From the NCBI GenBank assembly GCA_943736015.1, contig OX031072.1, positions 10,319,501-10,383,500 of the forward strand: a DNA stretch of 64,000 nt. The letters run 5' to 3'. The notes beneath the pieces were generated by a model. That model made no database searches, was not told the origin of the DNA, and saw nothing but the letters and a program-made list of their open reading frames with translations. The position numbers and the translations under genes are program-made. Positions 1 to 11,891 of this stretch are shown in pieces. Each line of letters begins with the position of its first letter. Within the stretch, counting starts at the first letter, position 1. This DNA is from Tridacna crocea. Taxonomy: Eukaryota > Mollusca > Bivalvia > Cardiida > Cardiidae.

Positions 1-250
1 TTGAATGGTGAAACTTTTGGCGAAATTTGAAAGCCAACAGGGATCTCTTCCTTGAAAAGGGTCCACTTACCTGTTACATGGGGTCCATTCTGTCGTTTAT
101 ATCTGCATTTCTTGCAAATTCTCTTTGTCTCCCTTCTTTCTCGCCTGCGATCAGAATTTATTTTTCATGAGTCCCGATGTACAGCTGGATTTTTTTTTAC
201 GTTTAATTAGAAATATTTTTTTCCTGTTCTTCGGCATTCATGCACCTGCA

Positions 251-460
251 TCAACCCTTTCCCAAACAATCCCTGGTTTTAACGGGTACGGAATAGTAGC
301 TTTTTGAAAACATTGTGGTTACCAGCATTTTCTCCTTTTCACACAATGTTTTCTACCCAATCAAAGACAGAAATCACCTTTTCAGCAAGAGTTGAACTGT
401 CATCTGCAAATGCTTTCAATTTGGTCTAGCCAAAAAGTTAGTCGTTTCGGAAAGGGTTAA
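251..460 (+). mobile_element. Type-1 TTAA hairpin MITE
   Basis: Begins TCAACCC and ends GGGTTAA. The left half of the core palindrome is largely lost. Confidence 0.75.
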
Positions 461-466
461 GAGTGT

Positions 467-648
467 TTAACCCTTTCGAATCCATAGGCGAAATCCGTGA
501 CTTTTGTGGACGACATAGATCAAGATCAGACTGCACAGAACGTGTAGTCTGATCTTTTATCTATACCATCCGCTGGTATAGTCAAGCCTATACAATGAAA
601 TTCTTTGTATGTTTCAATGGGTTGTATTGGTAGCCGTCGAAAGGGATC
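467..648 (+). mobile_element. Type-3 hairpin MITE (GATCAGACTGCA core)
   Basis: TTAACCCTTTCGA at the left and TCGAAAGGGATCTA at the right. The core is an inverted repeat of AGATCAGACT around 525-560. A related copy lies at 40881-41064, and isolated cores occur near 5905, 11545, 18420, 46480, 57780 and 61965. Confidence 0.7.
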
Positions 649-751
649 TAGTTTATTCGTTTGGCGTAAAATAGTTAAGTATTTTTATTGTTTTGTTTTC
701 AAATTTTCATGCTCCTAACATTTAAAACCAACCCATTTCTAAAACTGCTTT

Positions 752-1046
752 TCAACTCGTTACCAGGTAACACAATTTTAGACTTATCCAATGAAAACAT
801 TTGCAGATGGCAAAGAAAATGAATAATGCCCTGGAATACTGGGTTTAACCGGTTCAAATTGATAGCATTTGCAGACGACAAAATAAATGCAACTCAAAAA
901 TTGAAATTTGTTACCAGTAGGGTAGAAAACATTGTGGAAAAAGGAGAAAATGCTGGTAACCAGCATTTTCTCCTTTTCCCACAATGTTTTCACAAGGCTT
1001 CTATCTCCTTGTCGTACAAAGCAGGAATTGTTTGGTAAAGGGTGAA
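752..1046 (-). mobile_element. Type-1 MITE, rearranged copy
   Basis: The core palindrome at 923-994 is intact. The outer arm on the left appears twice (752-830 and 848-900), and the right end reads GGGTGAA. Confidence 0.65.
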
Positions 1047-1448
1047 TGTATCACAGTGGTACATTTTACTGAGCAAGTCATCACATAATTCTTGACAAAC
1101 AGACAGACAAGATGATCCATGAAATCTACTATGTCTAACAAAGCAACTGAATCATGAGATACGCTGGTCCTTTGGTCAGCAGAGAACTTACTGATAGAAG
1201 AAAAAAACGAACCACGTCTACCTGAACAGACTGTGTTCAGATTCTATTATGAGTCATTGGTAGAAAAGGAGCAGTTGCCGTTAAGATTTTCGTGTCAAAA
1301 ATAGCGATAGCAGATCTTTACGTCTGCACGGGCCAGGAGAATATACATAACCCTATTTTTGACCAATCATAATACAGTGTTTATTCATTCTATATTAATA
1401 CCAAGACATGTATAGGTCTCTCAGTTGGTCAAATCTCTGATTGTAGTT

Positions 1449-1677
1449 TTAACTCTTTACCACACGACAAAATTTTAGACTGGTTCAACTTGAAAGCATT
1501 TGCAAATGACAAAATAAAGGTGACTGAAAAATTGAAATTTGTTCTGGAAAGGGTAGAAAACACTGTGGGAAAAGAAGAAAATGCTGGTTACCAGCATTTT
1601 CTCCTTTTCCCATAGTGTTTTCAAAAAGCTTCTTTCTCAGGGACATCAAAAGTAGGGATTGTGTGGTAACGGGTTAA
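1449..1677 (-). mobile_element. Type-1 MITE
   Basis: TTAA at both ends. The core carries ACACTGTGGG with ATAGTGT in the partner arm. Confidence 0.85.
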
Positions 1678-1833
1678 AGGTTGTGGGCTTGATTCCTGCA
1701 AGAGGAATATAGTTTTTATCGTTGTCCAAATGTCTGTTCCTTCGTCTGTCCAGACTGGGAGGGGGGGGGGGGGCTAGATATGTATTTCCATTATGGTTCA
1801 ATCCCTCTTCAACTACTGGACAAAATTGTATAC

Positions 1834-1996
1834 AGAGCTTCAGATAAGAGGGAGTGATGATATTCTTTATCCATTATTTCCCTTTTAAATCCTATGTTTT
1901 GGGTACTCATATAAGAACTGTCTTACATTGGGTTTGGTACAGAATATCTAATATTTTTTTTATTGTAAAAATCAAAATCACTCCCTCTACCCTGGT
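1834..1996. mobile_element. Foldback MITE with GAGGGAGTGAT ends
   Basis: Inverted ends CAGATAAGAGGGAGTG and CACTCCCTCT; also found at 18171-18338, 48963-49360 and 54098-54280. Confidence 0.6.
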
Positions 1997-1998
1997 AT

Positions 1999-2363
1999 GA
2001 AACTTCATTATGCCAAGTCATGGACAAATACTGTTTATGTATAATTTCATCATGGACAAATAACAAAAAATTAAGCCACATGTACATGCAAAACACAACA
2101 ACTTGTACATGTTTCTATCAAAAAATTGTTCTTTTTCCCCAGAAGGTATCATTTTCATGAAATAACTTGGATTTTTTTCCGTTTGCTTTATTCTTTTTCC
2201 AGAGCCAAGTGTACACAGTCACACCTCATGATTGGGTAGCAGAAAAGTCATATTTTGTAAACAAAAAAGATTATAGAATGGAATGTTTACCCCAAGTCTG
2301 GGAAAACCGAAACAAAAGCAACAAAAACAATGCTGGAAAAAAAGAAATTGTCTCTACAAGGAA
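1999..2363. other. No gene or clear repeat seen
   Basis: AT-rich sequence without a convincing open frame, splice pattern or named repeat. Confidence 0.5.
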
Positions 2364-2555
2364 TTAACCCTTTAACGACAGATTCTTCAACTTGCTCAAA
2401 CTGAAAGCATAGACTAAACATGACTGAAGTGACTGGATTAGTCTGGCAAAAGCAGAACAGATTGTGGAAAAAGGACCATTTTCCTTTTCCCACAATCTTT
2501 TTAAAAACCTTCTTCCTTAGAAATTATAACTTCGTTTTGTGCTGTAAAGGGTTAA
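2364..2555 (-). mobile_element. Type-1 MITE, diverged
   Basis: TTAA ends and both terminal arms are present. The core is shortened but still self-complementary (GGAAAAAGGACC with its partner). Confidence 0.65.
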
Positions 2556-2765
2556 GCCAATAATCTTCAAAATGGGATCAGCAGGTTTTCCAACTGAGCT
2601 ATGGAGTCAAATGATTAGAATTTGCTGTGTTAAAAAATACATTTATCCCTCATATTGCAATGACAGCTATATTATTACCAACAAAATGGTAATTTCTACA
2701 GCATAAAAAGTTTTTAAAAAAAATAGTAATTCCTAACACTTTCTATATGTATTTTTTGTTTCACG

Positions 2766-2932
2766 CTGACCATCTTCTTATTTTTTTGGCAATGGCTATG
2801 CGGGAAAGAATATTATGCAGAATACTGGCAACAGAAAATCCAACAACAATGTATCTGAAATAATGCTGAAAACATTGTTACAAATCACACAATCAATCAG
2901 TCAATCAATCAATCAATCAATCAACAACACAA
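2766..2932 (+). mobile_element. SINE 3' part with (TCAA)n tail
   Basis: It matches the body of the tRNA-derived SINE at 16039-16359 in opposite orientation, lacks the head and ends in a (TCAA)n tail at 2888-2925. Confidence 0.6.
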
Positions 2933-2934
2933 TT

Positions 2935-3108
2935 CTAGGTTTCTTGCAACCGCAAATAGAGGATGCATTTGAAAACATTGTGCCAATAGGAGAAAATGCT
3001 GGTAACCCAATGTTTTCTTTGCTATGTAAGACAGAAATCATTCTTTGAGCTTCAGTCGTCACATATGCTTTCAATTTGGTTTAGTTTCAAATGTTGTTGT
3101 TTGGTAAA
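2935..3108 (+). mobile_element. Type-1 MITE, partial
   Basis: Half-decayed core at 2968-3016 and the right outer arm ending TTTGGTAAAG; the left terminus is absent. Confidence 0.5.
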
Positions 3109-3408
3109 GCTTGTTTCTTTTTATTGGAGAATGCCATTTTAACAGCATAGGTCATCAATGGTGAAAGGCCAAAAATTCCCAGAAAGTCTGCCTGCACTGG
3201 TTATCAAACTTCAACCACCAGGTCACAAGTTAAATACATGTATATGTACGCCAACAAAATGCCACTGACATCACATACATCAACAGTGCGAGGTGAAAAA
3301 ACTGCCATACAGAAGTTTGCCTCAACCCGGTAACAAACTCTCAACCACCAAGTTACAGGTCGGATATGCTAAACAAGGAGCAACCTGGCTGGGCTCTGTA
3401 GTAAAGCA

Positions 3409-3639
3409 TTAACCCTTTACCAGACGACAAAATTTTAGCCATCTCCAAATTGAAAGCATTTGCAGATGACAATTTCATTGGGGTGCAAATTGAGCAATCT
3501 TTCTTTTATCATGCCAGGAGAACATTGTGTGAAAAGGAGAAAATGCCGAGTAACAGCATTTTCTCCTTTTTCCACAGTGTTTTCAGAAGGCTTTTTTCCC
3601 AAGGTCATAAAAAGTCAGCATTGTTTGGTAAAGGGTTAA
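3409..3639 (-). mobile_element. Type-1 MITE, GATGACAATTTCA sub-type
   Basis: TTAA ends. The GCAGATGACAATTTC arm variant is shared with 19872-20096 and 29352-29577. Confidence 0.8.
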
Positions 3640-3713
3640 AGCAATCTTTGCACACAAATATAAAATAGAGTCTCTATTCAGATATTTCTAAAAATCTTAC
3701 AAATGAAATCTAG

Positions 3714-3941
3714 TTAACCCTTTCCCAAACGACAAAATTTTCGACTGGTCCAAAATGAAAGCACTTGCAGACCACAAAATAAACGTAACTCAAAAATTGA
3801 ATTTTTTTTCCAGCAGGGTTGAAAACATTGTGGGAAAGGAGAAAATGCTGGTCATCAGCATTTTCTCCTTTTCCCACAATGTTTTCAAAAGGCCTCTATC
3901 TCAGGGCCGTAAAAACCAGGGATTGTTTGGGAAAGGGTTAA
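3714..3941 (-). mobile_element. Type-1 MITE
   Basis: TTAA ends with CCCTTTCCC and GGGAAAGGG termini and a full core at 3821-3889. Confidence 0.85.
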
Positions 3942-3949
3942 ATGCCATT

Positions 3950-4633
3950 TTAAGGCCCCTACTGGAAAACAGCTATTTCCACTTAAATATTATCCTACAA
4001 AATTTGCTACGATTAAAAATGAGTGTAAGTGTACCTTAAGCAGCCACTTTTTCCTTCTTTTCTGTCTTGAATTATCATTTGTAAATATGAACATCCAAAT
4101 TCTCACTATAAAGGGAGATAATAATTACCTCCCCTTTCAGGAAACTAATAAAAGTATCAACAAACAATTTTAAGAGAGATATCAAAGGAGTGGTTGGTCA
4201 GTTAAAAATGTGCAAAAGTATTATATCAGTGTAAATCAAAAGTATTACATCAGTATAAATCCTCATGGGCGGATCCAGAGGGGGGAACTGGGGGTCCGGA
4301 CCCCCCCTGGAATTTTGGCAAAAATGTGGTCATCGGATTCGTGAAATGGTACTGGTTTGATATTGCATAGCATTTATGTAAAATACATTTATAATTTTAA
4401 AAAAAAGGTTCTAAATGTGGAGACCTCCTCATGGTTAGAAGTGGAAACATTGACTTTTCTTGTAAACGGCTTACATCCACTGAAATCCGGAAATCAAAGT
4501 ATCATATATTAAGACAAGTGCGTTTTCGGTGGGACCCCCCCTGAGAAAGATATCTGGATCCGCGCATGATCCTTATTTATCAACTAATAAGATTTTTTTT
4601 CCATGTTACACTAGAGGCATTAGGGGTCTATTA
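3950..4633 (-). mobile_element. MITE with GACCCCTAAT ends, interrupted
   Basis: This is a reverse-orientation copy of the element at 25976-26334. It is split by the GGATCC-ended element at 4265-4567. Confidence 0.6.
4265..4567 (+). mobile_element. ~300-bp element with GCGGATCCAGA ends
   Basis: Inverted ends GGCGGATCCAGA and TCTGGATCCGC with G/C-homopolymer shoulders. An inverted second copy lies at 58438-58732. It sits inside the MITE at 3950-4633. Confidence 0.7.
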
Positions 4634-4696
4634 CCTTGAGAAATTACGTGAAAAAAATAAAAACAGGAAGAGAAAATAAAAATAGGCATAGACAAG

Positions 4697-4925
4697 GTAA
4701 CTTTACAAAAATGACAAAAAGCTCTAAGTGGACCAAATTGAAAGCATGTGCAGACAACAAATTAAATGATGCTAAATGGCTGATTTCTGTCTTTCATAGG
4801 CTAAAAAACAAGGTGGAAAATGGAGAAAATTGTTTAGCAGCATTTTTCTCCTTTTCCCTCAATGTTTTCGAGTGGCTTTTCTTTCCAGGTTGTTTAGAGT
4901 CTGGATTGTGTGGTAAGGATATTAA
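4697..4925 (-). mobile_element. Type-1 MITE, diverged
   Basis: The core arms still pair; the right end is GTAAGGATATTAA. It carries the AAATTAAATGATG arm sub-type. Confidence 0.65.
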
Positions 4926-4995
4926 CTTGCTACACATGAATTTTGTTTTCTTATCTTGTAAACAAAAGTGTCAGCTTGGAATGTTTGTCAAAACT

Positions 4996-5090
4996 TTAAC
5001 CCATTACCACACAATCCCTACTTTTGATGACACTGAGAAAGAAGCCTTTGGAAAACATTGTTGGAAAAGAAGAAAATGCTGGTAACCACT
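4996..5090 (+). mobile_element. Type-1 MITE left half
   Basis: TTAA end, left arm and half core. It breaks off at the centre of the palindrome (GGTAACC). Confidence 0.75.
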
Positions 5091-5110
5091 ATGATTTTCT
5101 GTGACTATAT

Positions 5111-5298
5111 TTTCTGTTTGACAAAGGACAATTTCCTTCAGATGAGTCATCAAGTTTTCAATGCCATGCTTGGTATGTCAGCCTGTGCAGTATGCACAGG
5201 CTTCCATGGGTGGATAAAGTTTGCTACGGGTAAATTTTCTGTTTGCCATCAAAGGACAATTCCCCTAGATGATTCATTAAGTTTTCAATGCCTTACTT
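5111..5298. repeat. Short direct repeat, ~60 bp x 2
   Basis: The stretch TCATCAAGTTTTCAATGCC with its flank occurs at 5111-5170 and again, diverged, at 5237-5298. Confidence 0.5.
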
Positions 5299-5414
5299 GT
5301 CGTAATGTATTACAAGTTGTATAAAAAACCCATTTCATGAGCATTGTTCTCCCTGTCTCTCTCACACACACACACACATGGTGATTCTGATCAGGGATTG
5401 GATGACCTATAAGT

Positions 5415-5643
5415 TTAACCCTTTACCATACAATGACGACTTTTTACAACCCTGAGGAAGAAGCCTTTTGAAAACATTGTGGGAAAAGGAGAAAATGTTG
5501 GTAACCAGCATTTTCTCCTTTTCCCACAAAGTTTTCTACCCTATCAAGGTGAAATTGTACCATTCAAGCCACTCTGAAATTGTCGTCTGCAAATTCTTTC
5601 AAATTGGATAGGTCTAAAATTTTGCCATGTGTAAACGGGCTAA
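5415..5643 (+). mobile_element. Type-1 MITE
   Basis: Left TTAA; the right end has decayed to CTAA. The core is nearly intact. Confidence 0.8.
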
Positions 5644-5970
5644 ACTGCGTAAATACCAACCTGTCACCTCTAAACATTTATATGAAATAAATAAACACAA
5701 CAAAAACTAATAAAACCCTTAAGATGAGTCATATTGACAATCCGCAAGACAGGATCAGTGGGAAACCAAGGATCAAATGGTATAAAACATACCCTGAAAG
5801 TGAAAATTTTTGCGATGTACAACCACATAATATACAGTACATGCCTCTGAAATTTAGCTACTTCCTTCAACTCCTTTATTAATGTTGATGACACCAAAAG
5901 CTTTTGTGGACAGTGTAGTTCAGAGATCAGAGTGATCTCTGAACTTCACCGTCCATTACTTTTCTTTAGA

Positions 5971-6199
5971 TTAACTCATTACCAACCGACAAAATGTTAG
6001 GTTTGTCCAAATCGAAAGCATTTACAGACGACAAAATAAAAGTGACTGAAAATTTCAAATTTGTTTTGTGAGGGGTAGAAAACGTTGTGGGAAAAGGAGA
6101 AAACGCTGGCAACCAGCATTTTCTCCTTTTCCCACAATGTTTTCTAAAGGCTTCTTTCTCAGTGGCATCAAAAGGAGGGATTGTGTGGTAATGGGTTAA
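5971..6199 (-). mobile_element. Type-1 MITE
   Basis: TTAA ends and a full core with AACGCTGG in the left arm. Confidence 0.85.
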
Positions 6200-6497
6200 G
6201 GCCAAACTGTCTCTTCAACATGCAGTAGAACTATATTTATAGGCAAAGAGAAAGTGTAAACTATTTACTTCATTGTGAACTTTTTCACTGCCAACTAAAT
6301 GGAACCAAATTTGCTGGAGGTCTATAAGTATATGTGACCATCACACTAAAAAGTTACATCTGGGAATTCTGTACATCAATTAAATGAAAACAGATCAACA
6401 ATAGTGTAGGTCGGTTTAAGTTGATAATTCAAAAATGATTGTATAACAAGGCACAATGACCACTTTTGTTACAGAAAATGTCATTACAGTGAAATGT

Positions 6498-6546
6498 GTC
6501 AACCCTGGTCCGCCTGCGTAATTCGCGCAGTCTGACCAGGGTTGAT
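6498..6546. repeat. Palindrome TCAACCCTGGTC
   Basis: Inverted repeat of TCAACCCTGGTC about GCGTAATTCGCGC. It resembles the central part of the dispersed GCCTGCGCAG-type MITEs. Confidence 0.55.
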
Positions 6547-6674
6547 ACTTTTTGCAGTTCCAAGAAGGTCCCTTTTTGCCTGTTGGGTCACATATCTTTA
6601 GTGTCACTAAAACTTTTCTTTGGTTTAAGATTAGCATCAGACAGCAAATAGTGTAGATCCAAGATCAGACTACA

Positions 6675-7010
6675 TGTATGATAAAAAAAAATGCTAGTTA
6701 CTAGCATTTTCTTCTTTTCCCCAACATGTTTTTAAAGAGCCCTCCTTCCCAAGGTCTTCAAATTTCTGGATTCTTTGGTAAAAGGCCTTACCCTTCAACC
6801 TATGACAAAATTTTAAACTTTTCAAAATGGGAACCATTTGCATAAGAACAGTTTAAAATGACTTAACAATGAGGTTTGTCTTTAAAAGGGAAGAAAACAT
6901 TGTGGGATATGGAGAAAATTAAACAATAAAAATATAGCCATATTATACCTCAGAATACAAATGTTTTTCTACAGTGGTAAAAAAATAGGAATGATAGGTA
7001 ATGGGTCATA
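6675..7010 (-). mobile_element. Two decayed type-1 MITE pieces
   Basis: A right half (6675-6790) is followed by a heavily diverged full-length copy (6788-7010), just upstream of the esterase start. Confidence 0.5.
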
Positions 7011-7121
7011 ATCCAGAAAAAAATATAGATCTAGTTTCTTACGTGATAATATCTTGATGCTTTCTTTTTTTCTTACAATACCAGATTTTCAAAAGACGGG
7101 AATCAAATTAGTCTTGCAATA

Positions 7122-10100
7122 ATGATTGCTCTAACTGGATTTTTGCTGATACTGATTGTACCAAGAGTGTTTTCCGAGACCATCAACACAAATAACATCG
7201 TTCAGGTTCCAACTCCAACGGGCGAAATAATAGGATTTTGGCAAAACTTTCACCTGAGCGGCAATGCATACACTGTTTATCAATTTCGGGGAATACCATA
7301 TGGTGAAGCACCAATAAATAACTTTAGGTTTAAGAAATCAAAATTGAGATCATACTTTAACAGCCCATTTAATGCTACCAAAGACGGCCCAATTTGCTAC
7401 CAAGTAAAAAAAAACAACCAGTTAAATCACATCCAGTCTGAAGACTGTTTGACACTGAATATTTACGTACCATCCACACCACAGAAACCCATTAAACCTG
7501 TGATGGTCTGGTTTCATGGTGGAGGATTTCTGAATGGTGACAGCTACAGCTATAATGCTTCAATATTGAGTGCGGTTGGAGAGGTAGTAGTCGTTACTGT
7601 AAACTACCGTTTGGCTCATCTTGGGTTTTTTACAACTGGCGACTCCACTGCATCCGGAAACTATGGTCTTTGGGACCAACACTTAGCTTTGCAATGGATC
7701 TCTAAGAACATTGGAGCATTCAGTGGAGATCCAAGCCGGGTAACAATATTTGGTGGATCTGCAGGGGCATCTTCTGTGCTGTACCAAGCTTTCTACCCAG
7801 GCAATAAGGGACTTTTCCAACATGTTATTGCCCAAAGTGGGACCACTATCAGTCCATGGGCATATAAAGGATATTATTACAATAAGAAAGTATCTAAGAA
7901 GTTTGCTGAAGCTGCTGGATGCAAACAAGAGAATCCTGTTGATCAAACAGCATGTCTACAAGTAATACCAATTGAAATACTAGATTCAATAATGAAGAAT
8001 ATGACATCAGGAGCACCTGGGCCAGTCCTGGATTACGAATTCATACTTGACCAGCCAGAGAACCTACTAAGTGGTAAAACTTATGCCACTGCAGCCCTAG
8101 ATATGTTCCACAGCGTAGATCTGATGACAGGTTATAACAGCGCTGATGGGATGATGGACTTCTTTCTGTGGCTGTATGCCTCCGGATCTAAGGACTTGAA
8201 AAGGTCCAACTTCAGATTGCCGAAAGATGTCTATGCTCTGGATCTGGTCCCCTATTACATCAGCAAATATTTTAACAAGAGCGTGACCGAGATCGAACGA
8301 CTGGTTACTCTCTATGAATACACAGACTGGAGTAGTCCTTATGATGAGGGCAAAAGGATAATGGAGTTGGTAAAACTGGCCACTGATTGCCATGTTGGTG
8401 TTTCGACGGTAAAAACAGCTGTTAGACACAACACAGACAAAGAGTGGGGAAAAAATACCTATGCCTACGAGTTTGCTATTCAACCTTTGCCACAGAAGTA
8501 TCCAATATTGTCAGTTTTAGATCGAGAAGAAGTGATGGGCCATGGAGACGAAATTTCCTTTGTGTTTGGTACAGGTGTGGAGAGGGTTTCAAATGATCTT
8601 TACCAGATCTCTTTGTTCCATATATACCTTGCTACAATGAAAATGTGGGCCAATTTCGCATATTCAGGGTAAGTGGTGTCATGTTTTAATTAATCCTTTT
8701 CAGCACAATCCCAGCTTTTAATGCCCTGAGGAACAGGCCTTTTGAAAACATTGTAAGAAAAGGAGAAAATATTGGTAACCACCATTTTCTCGTTTTCCCA
8801 CTATGTCTTTTTTCCCTTCCCAAAACAAATTTCAAATTTTCATTCACTTTTATTTTGTCATCTGCAAATGCTTTCAATTTGGACAAGTCAAGACAATTTG
8901 GACAAGTCTAGAATTTTGTTGTTTGGTAAAGACAACAGATCAAAAAGAAGTCAATTTTTGGGTGAAGCTTGCTTTTTGATAGGGGTCTGGGGACCATAGT
9001 CACTGACAAATAAATATTGTTTAATATTGTTCAAGCCCAAAAAGGCCTTTGAAGACCTGAATGACTCTATTGCCAGTGAATGAGCAGTAAAACTAAATGG
9101 AACAGAAAACAGTCATCTAGGATTGATAAAGCTGAACAGATTCTGAGTATTCTGACCGTTTTCTATGAGAATTAAACTAAAAATTTTGTCTCTAGAGTAA
9201 ACACAAGATTTATCAAAAAAGTTTTTTTCCAGTGACTTACTTTTTGACCCTACTGATCCAATATCAAATTCTAAGGTATTATCTAGATAAAAATTTTGAT
9301 CAATTTTCAGTAGTATCAGACTAAAAACATAGCCTCTAGTGTGTAATTAAGGTTTTTCCAAGTGAATTTACTTATAAGTTAGGAACAAATTGAAAATATT
9401 GTTACGGAAGGAAACTGCTTCGTGTATGGCTTCGTCCAGACTTGAATACAATACCTAACAACTGCACTAGGGAGATATCTCTTTAGCTCTGTGGTTATGG
9501 TATTGGTCTTTTAAACCTCAAAAAATGAGAATATTTGTCCTCAATGAGTTTGAATCCCACCAGCAGCCGTTTGTATTTGAGCTATGCATTTTGTTGCCAA
9601 CCTTCATGGTTGTAAGATGGAGGCTCGTCCGGGATTGGCCATTGAGTCATTAATCCCATATGTCATCCAAAAACAGACAGTAATATTGAAAATTATTTTC
9701 ATAGCTATTGCTTTTTACACCCACCAAAAACATACACACAAAAATCAAGAGACGCTACTCTAAGTTACTACTTGCACAGTTACCTCGCATAATACGGGCA
9801 GAATTCGCCCCGTTTCGATTAGCCTGTACCGGTCCCTATACACGTAGTGTATCAGGGGCGGTAACCAGTCTACGTGTATGGCTTCGTCCAGACTTGAATA
9901 CAATACCTAACAACTGCACTAGGGAGATATCTCTTTAGCTCTGTGGTTATGGTATTGGTCTTTTAAACCTCAAAAAATGAGAATATTTGTCCTCAATGAG
10001 TTCGAATCCCACCAGCAGCCGTTTGTATTTGAGCTATGCATTTTGTTGCCAACCTTCATGGTTGTAAGATGGAGGCTCGTCCGGGATTGGCCATTGAGTC

Positions 10101-10900
10101 ATTAATCCCATATGTCATCCAAAAACAGACTTTCTGCCAAATAAGGCTTTGAGTCATCAATAAATGATGACTTAAAATAGGGTATGTTACGAGAGACCCC
10201 TCCTTCATGTATGGCTATGTCCAGATTTAACCCATTACCACTCAATCCCTACTTTTGACGCCCCTGAGAAAGAAGCCTTTTGAAAACACTGTGGGAAAAG
10301 GAGAAAATGCTGGTAACCAGCATTTTCTCCTTTTTCCACAGTGTTTTCTACCCTTTCCAGAACAAATTTCAATTTTTCAGTCACCTTTATTTTGTCGTCT
10401 GCAAATGCTTTCAATTTGGACCAGTCCAAAATTGTCTCGTGTGGTAATGAGTTAAATAAAATACCTAACAAATGCATTAGGGAAATGCATTGGTCACCAG
10501 CATTTTCTCCTTTTCCCTCAGTGTTTTCAATAGGCTTCTTTCTCAGGGGCGTCAAAAGTAGGGATTGTGTGGTAATGGGTTAAAGTCCTCTTCTTTAGTT
10601 TTCCATAAAATATAAACTATATGGTAGAGAGTTACATGTACCATGGCCCACAGGCTCTAAGTATAACTATTTTATGCTTTTCTTTCAAGTAACCCCAATA
10701 CACCATACAATGTCACAGAATATATCAAGACAACCTGGCCAGAGTTCACTGCCACCTGGGATTACTTACAGATCACGCCTGAAATGTCGACAAATTCAAC
10801 TAGGACAGGAATGAGAGCTCGTGCTGTGGAATTCTGGGAAAAAGTCTTACCAATGGCTACACATCACTTTTGGGATGATGAACCGCTTTACTTCAAATAA
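7122..10900 (+). CDS. Secreted carboxylesterase / cholinesterase-like protein, two coding exons
   Basis: Exon 1 is 7122-8668 (donor GTAAGT at 8669) and exon 2 is 10690-10900 (acceptor TTTCAAG, stop TAA). The join is in phase and gives 585 residues, a normal type-B carboxylesterase length. Residues 1-18 look like a signal peptide (hydrophobic run, cleavage near FS/ET), so secretion is likely. Family marks: EDCLTLNIYVP near 107-117, oxyanion motif HGGGF at 132-136, nucleophile Ser213 in FGGSAGASS, a likely acid Asp342 in SADG, and His474 in GHGDEISFVFG. The usual GESAG elbow reads GGSAG and the acid is Asp, not Glu; both variants can occur in active esterases. Several N-x-S/T sites fit a secreted protein. 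The substrate cannot be told from sequence. The 2-kb intron holds hairpin MITEs and a duplicated tRNA-like repeat. A CAG at about 7084 may be the acceptor of a 5' UTR exon. Confidence 0.9.
8690..8933 (+). mobile_element. Type-1 MITE in esterase intron
   Basis: It begins 21 bp after the donor. The right arm contains a short internal duplication of GGACAAGTC. Confidence 0.8.
9421..9678 (+). repeat. 258-bp tRNA-like repeat, copy 1
   Basis: It has an A-box-like TAGCTCTGTGGTTATGG and a B-box-like GAGTTTGAATCCC, as in tRNA-derived SINEs. A near-identical copy lies at 9873-10130 and a fragment at 10203-10486. It is not a functional tRNA: the acceptor stem is not apparent. Confidence 0.7.
9873..10130 (+). 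repeat. 258-bp tRNA-like repeat, copy 2
   Basis: Same length as 9421-9678 and almost identical. The B box here reads GAGTTCGAATCCC, closer to the consensus. Confidence 0.75.
10227..10455 (+). mobile_element. Type-1 MITE inserted in tRNA-like repeat
   Basis: TTAA ends and a paired CACTG/CAGTG core. It splits a third copy of the 258-bp repeat between GTCCAGA and ATAAAATACC; the intact copies read TTGA/ATAC there. Confidence 0.85.
10487..10583 (-). mobile_element. Type-1 MITE right half
   Basis: Starts at the palindrome centre and ends GGGTTAA, 107 bp before the second esterase exon. Confidence 0.75.
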
Positions 10901-11209
10901 ACAACAGTTACTGCTTCAGCAATAATGAACAGGATGAAAATACAGAAAAAAGGAATTGTTCATCTATTAATGGGGTGAAGTACTTTGTGAGAAAAAGGGC
11001 AACCCTTTCTTAGGACCACTTGCTTCTCTCTCAACATTGTCTCAGCATTACAAAGTATTCAAAGTACAAATGTTCCGAAATTCTACAACACTTGTTTCAA
11101 GTTCTCATATTGGACCTTTGATCACATTGATGTGAAACAATATTGCTTTTGTAGTACATGTATTACTCGAACAAATGGACCTGAAAACTGACCATCATGA
11201 AAAGTATAA
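10901..11209. other. Esterase 3' flank
   Basis: Likely 3' UTR and downstream sequence. AATAAA overlaps the stop codon; I see no other clear poly(A) signal and no other gene. Confidence 0.4.
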
Positions 11210-11444
11210 TCAACCCTTTCCAAAAGGACAAAGTTTTAGACCGGTCCAAATTAAAAGCACATGCAGAAGACCAAATAAAATTAACTCAAAAATTGAAATT
11301 TGTTTCCAGCAGGATAGAAAACATTGTGGGAAAAGAAGAAAATGCTGGTTACATGTACCAGCATTTTTGCCTTTTCCCACAATGTTTTCAAAAGGCCTCT
11401 TTCTCAGAGTCGTAAAAACCAGGGATTGTTTGGTAAAGGGTTAA
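11210..11444 (-). mobile_element. Type-1 MITE
   Basis: Left TTAA mutated to TCAA. The core loop is enlarged by ACATGT. Confidence 0.8.
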
Positions 11445-11662
11445 AGAGTAAATATTAATATTATCGGCTATTATTGGATGGTACGGAAAATCTGTTAACA
11501 GTAAATGTTGGGTTCTACCAAAGTCAATATGAAAGCTTTTGCTGATGACATGGATCAAGATCAGACTGCACAGAGAGTGCATCTTAGATCTATGTTATTC
11601 CTCACATATTACCAATTCAAACCAACAAAATCATGTTTATTTCGGGTATTTTAATTATCTCT

Positions 11663-11891
11663 TTAACCCATTACCACACAATCCCTACTTCTGACGACCC
11701 TGAGAAAGAAGCTTTTAGAAAACATTGTGGGAAAAGGAGATAATGCTGGTAACCAGCATTTTCTCCTTTTCCCACTATGTTATCTACTCTTCACAAAACA
11801 AATTTCAAATTTTCAGTCAGTTTTGTTTTCTTGTCTGTAAATGCTTTTGATTTGGACAAGCTTAAAATGTTGTCATTTGGTAATGAGTTAA
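11663..11891 (+). mobile_element. Type-1 MITE
   Basis: Complete, TTAA at both ends, with near-consensus arms. Confidence 0.88.

Noticed and set aside
8097-8483. 128-codon antisense frame over the esterase
   Set aside because: Shadow of the coding strand; no start context or domain.
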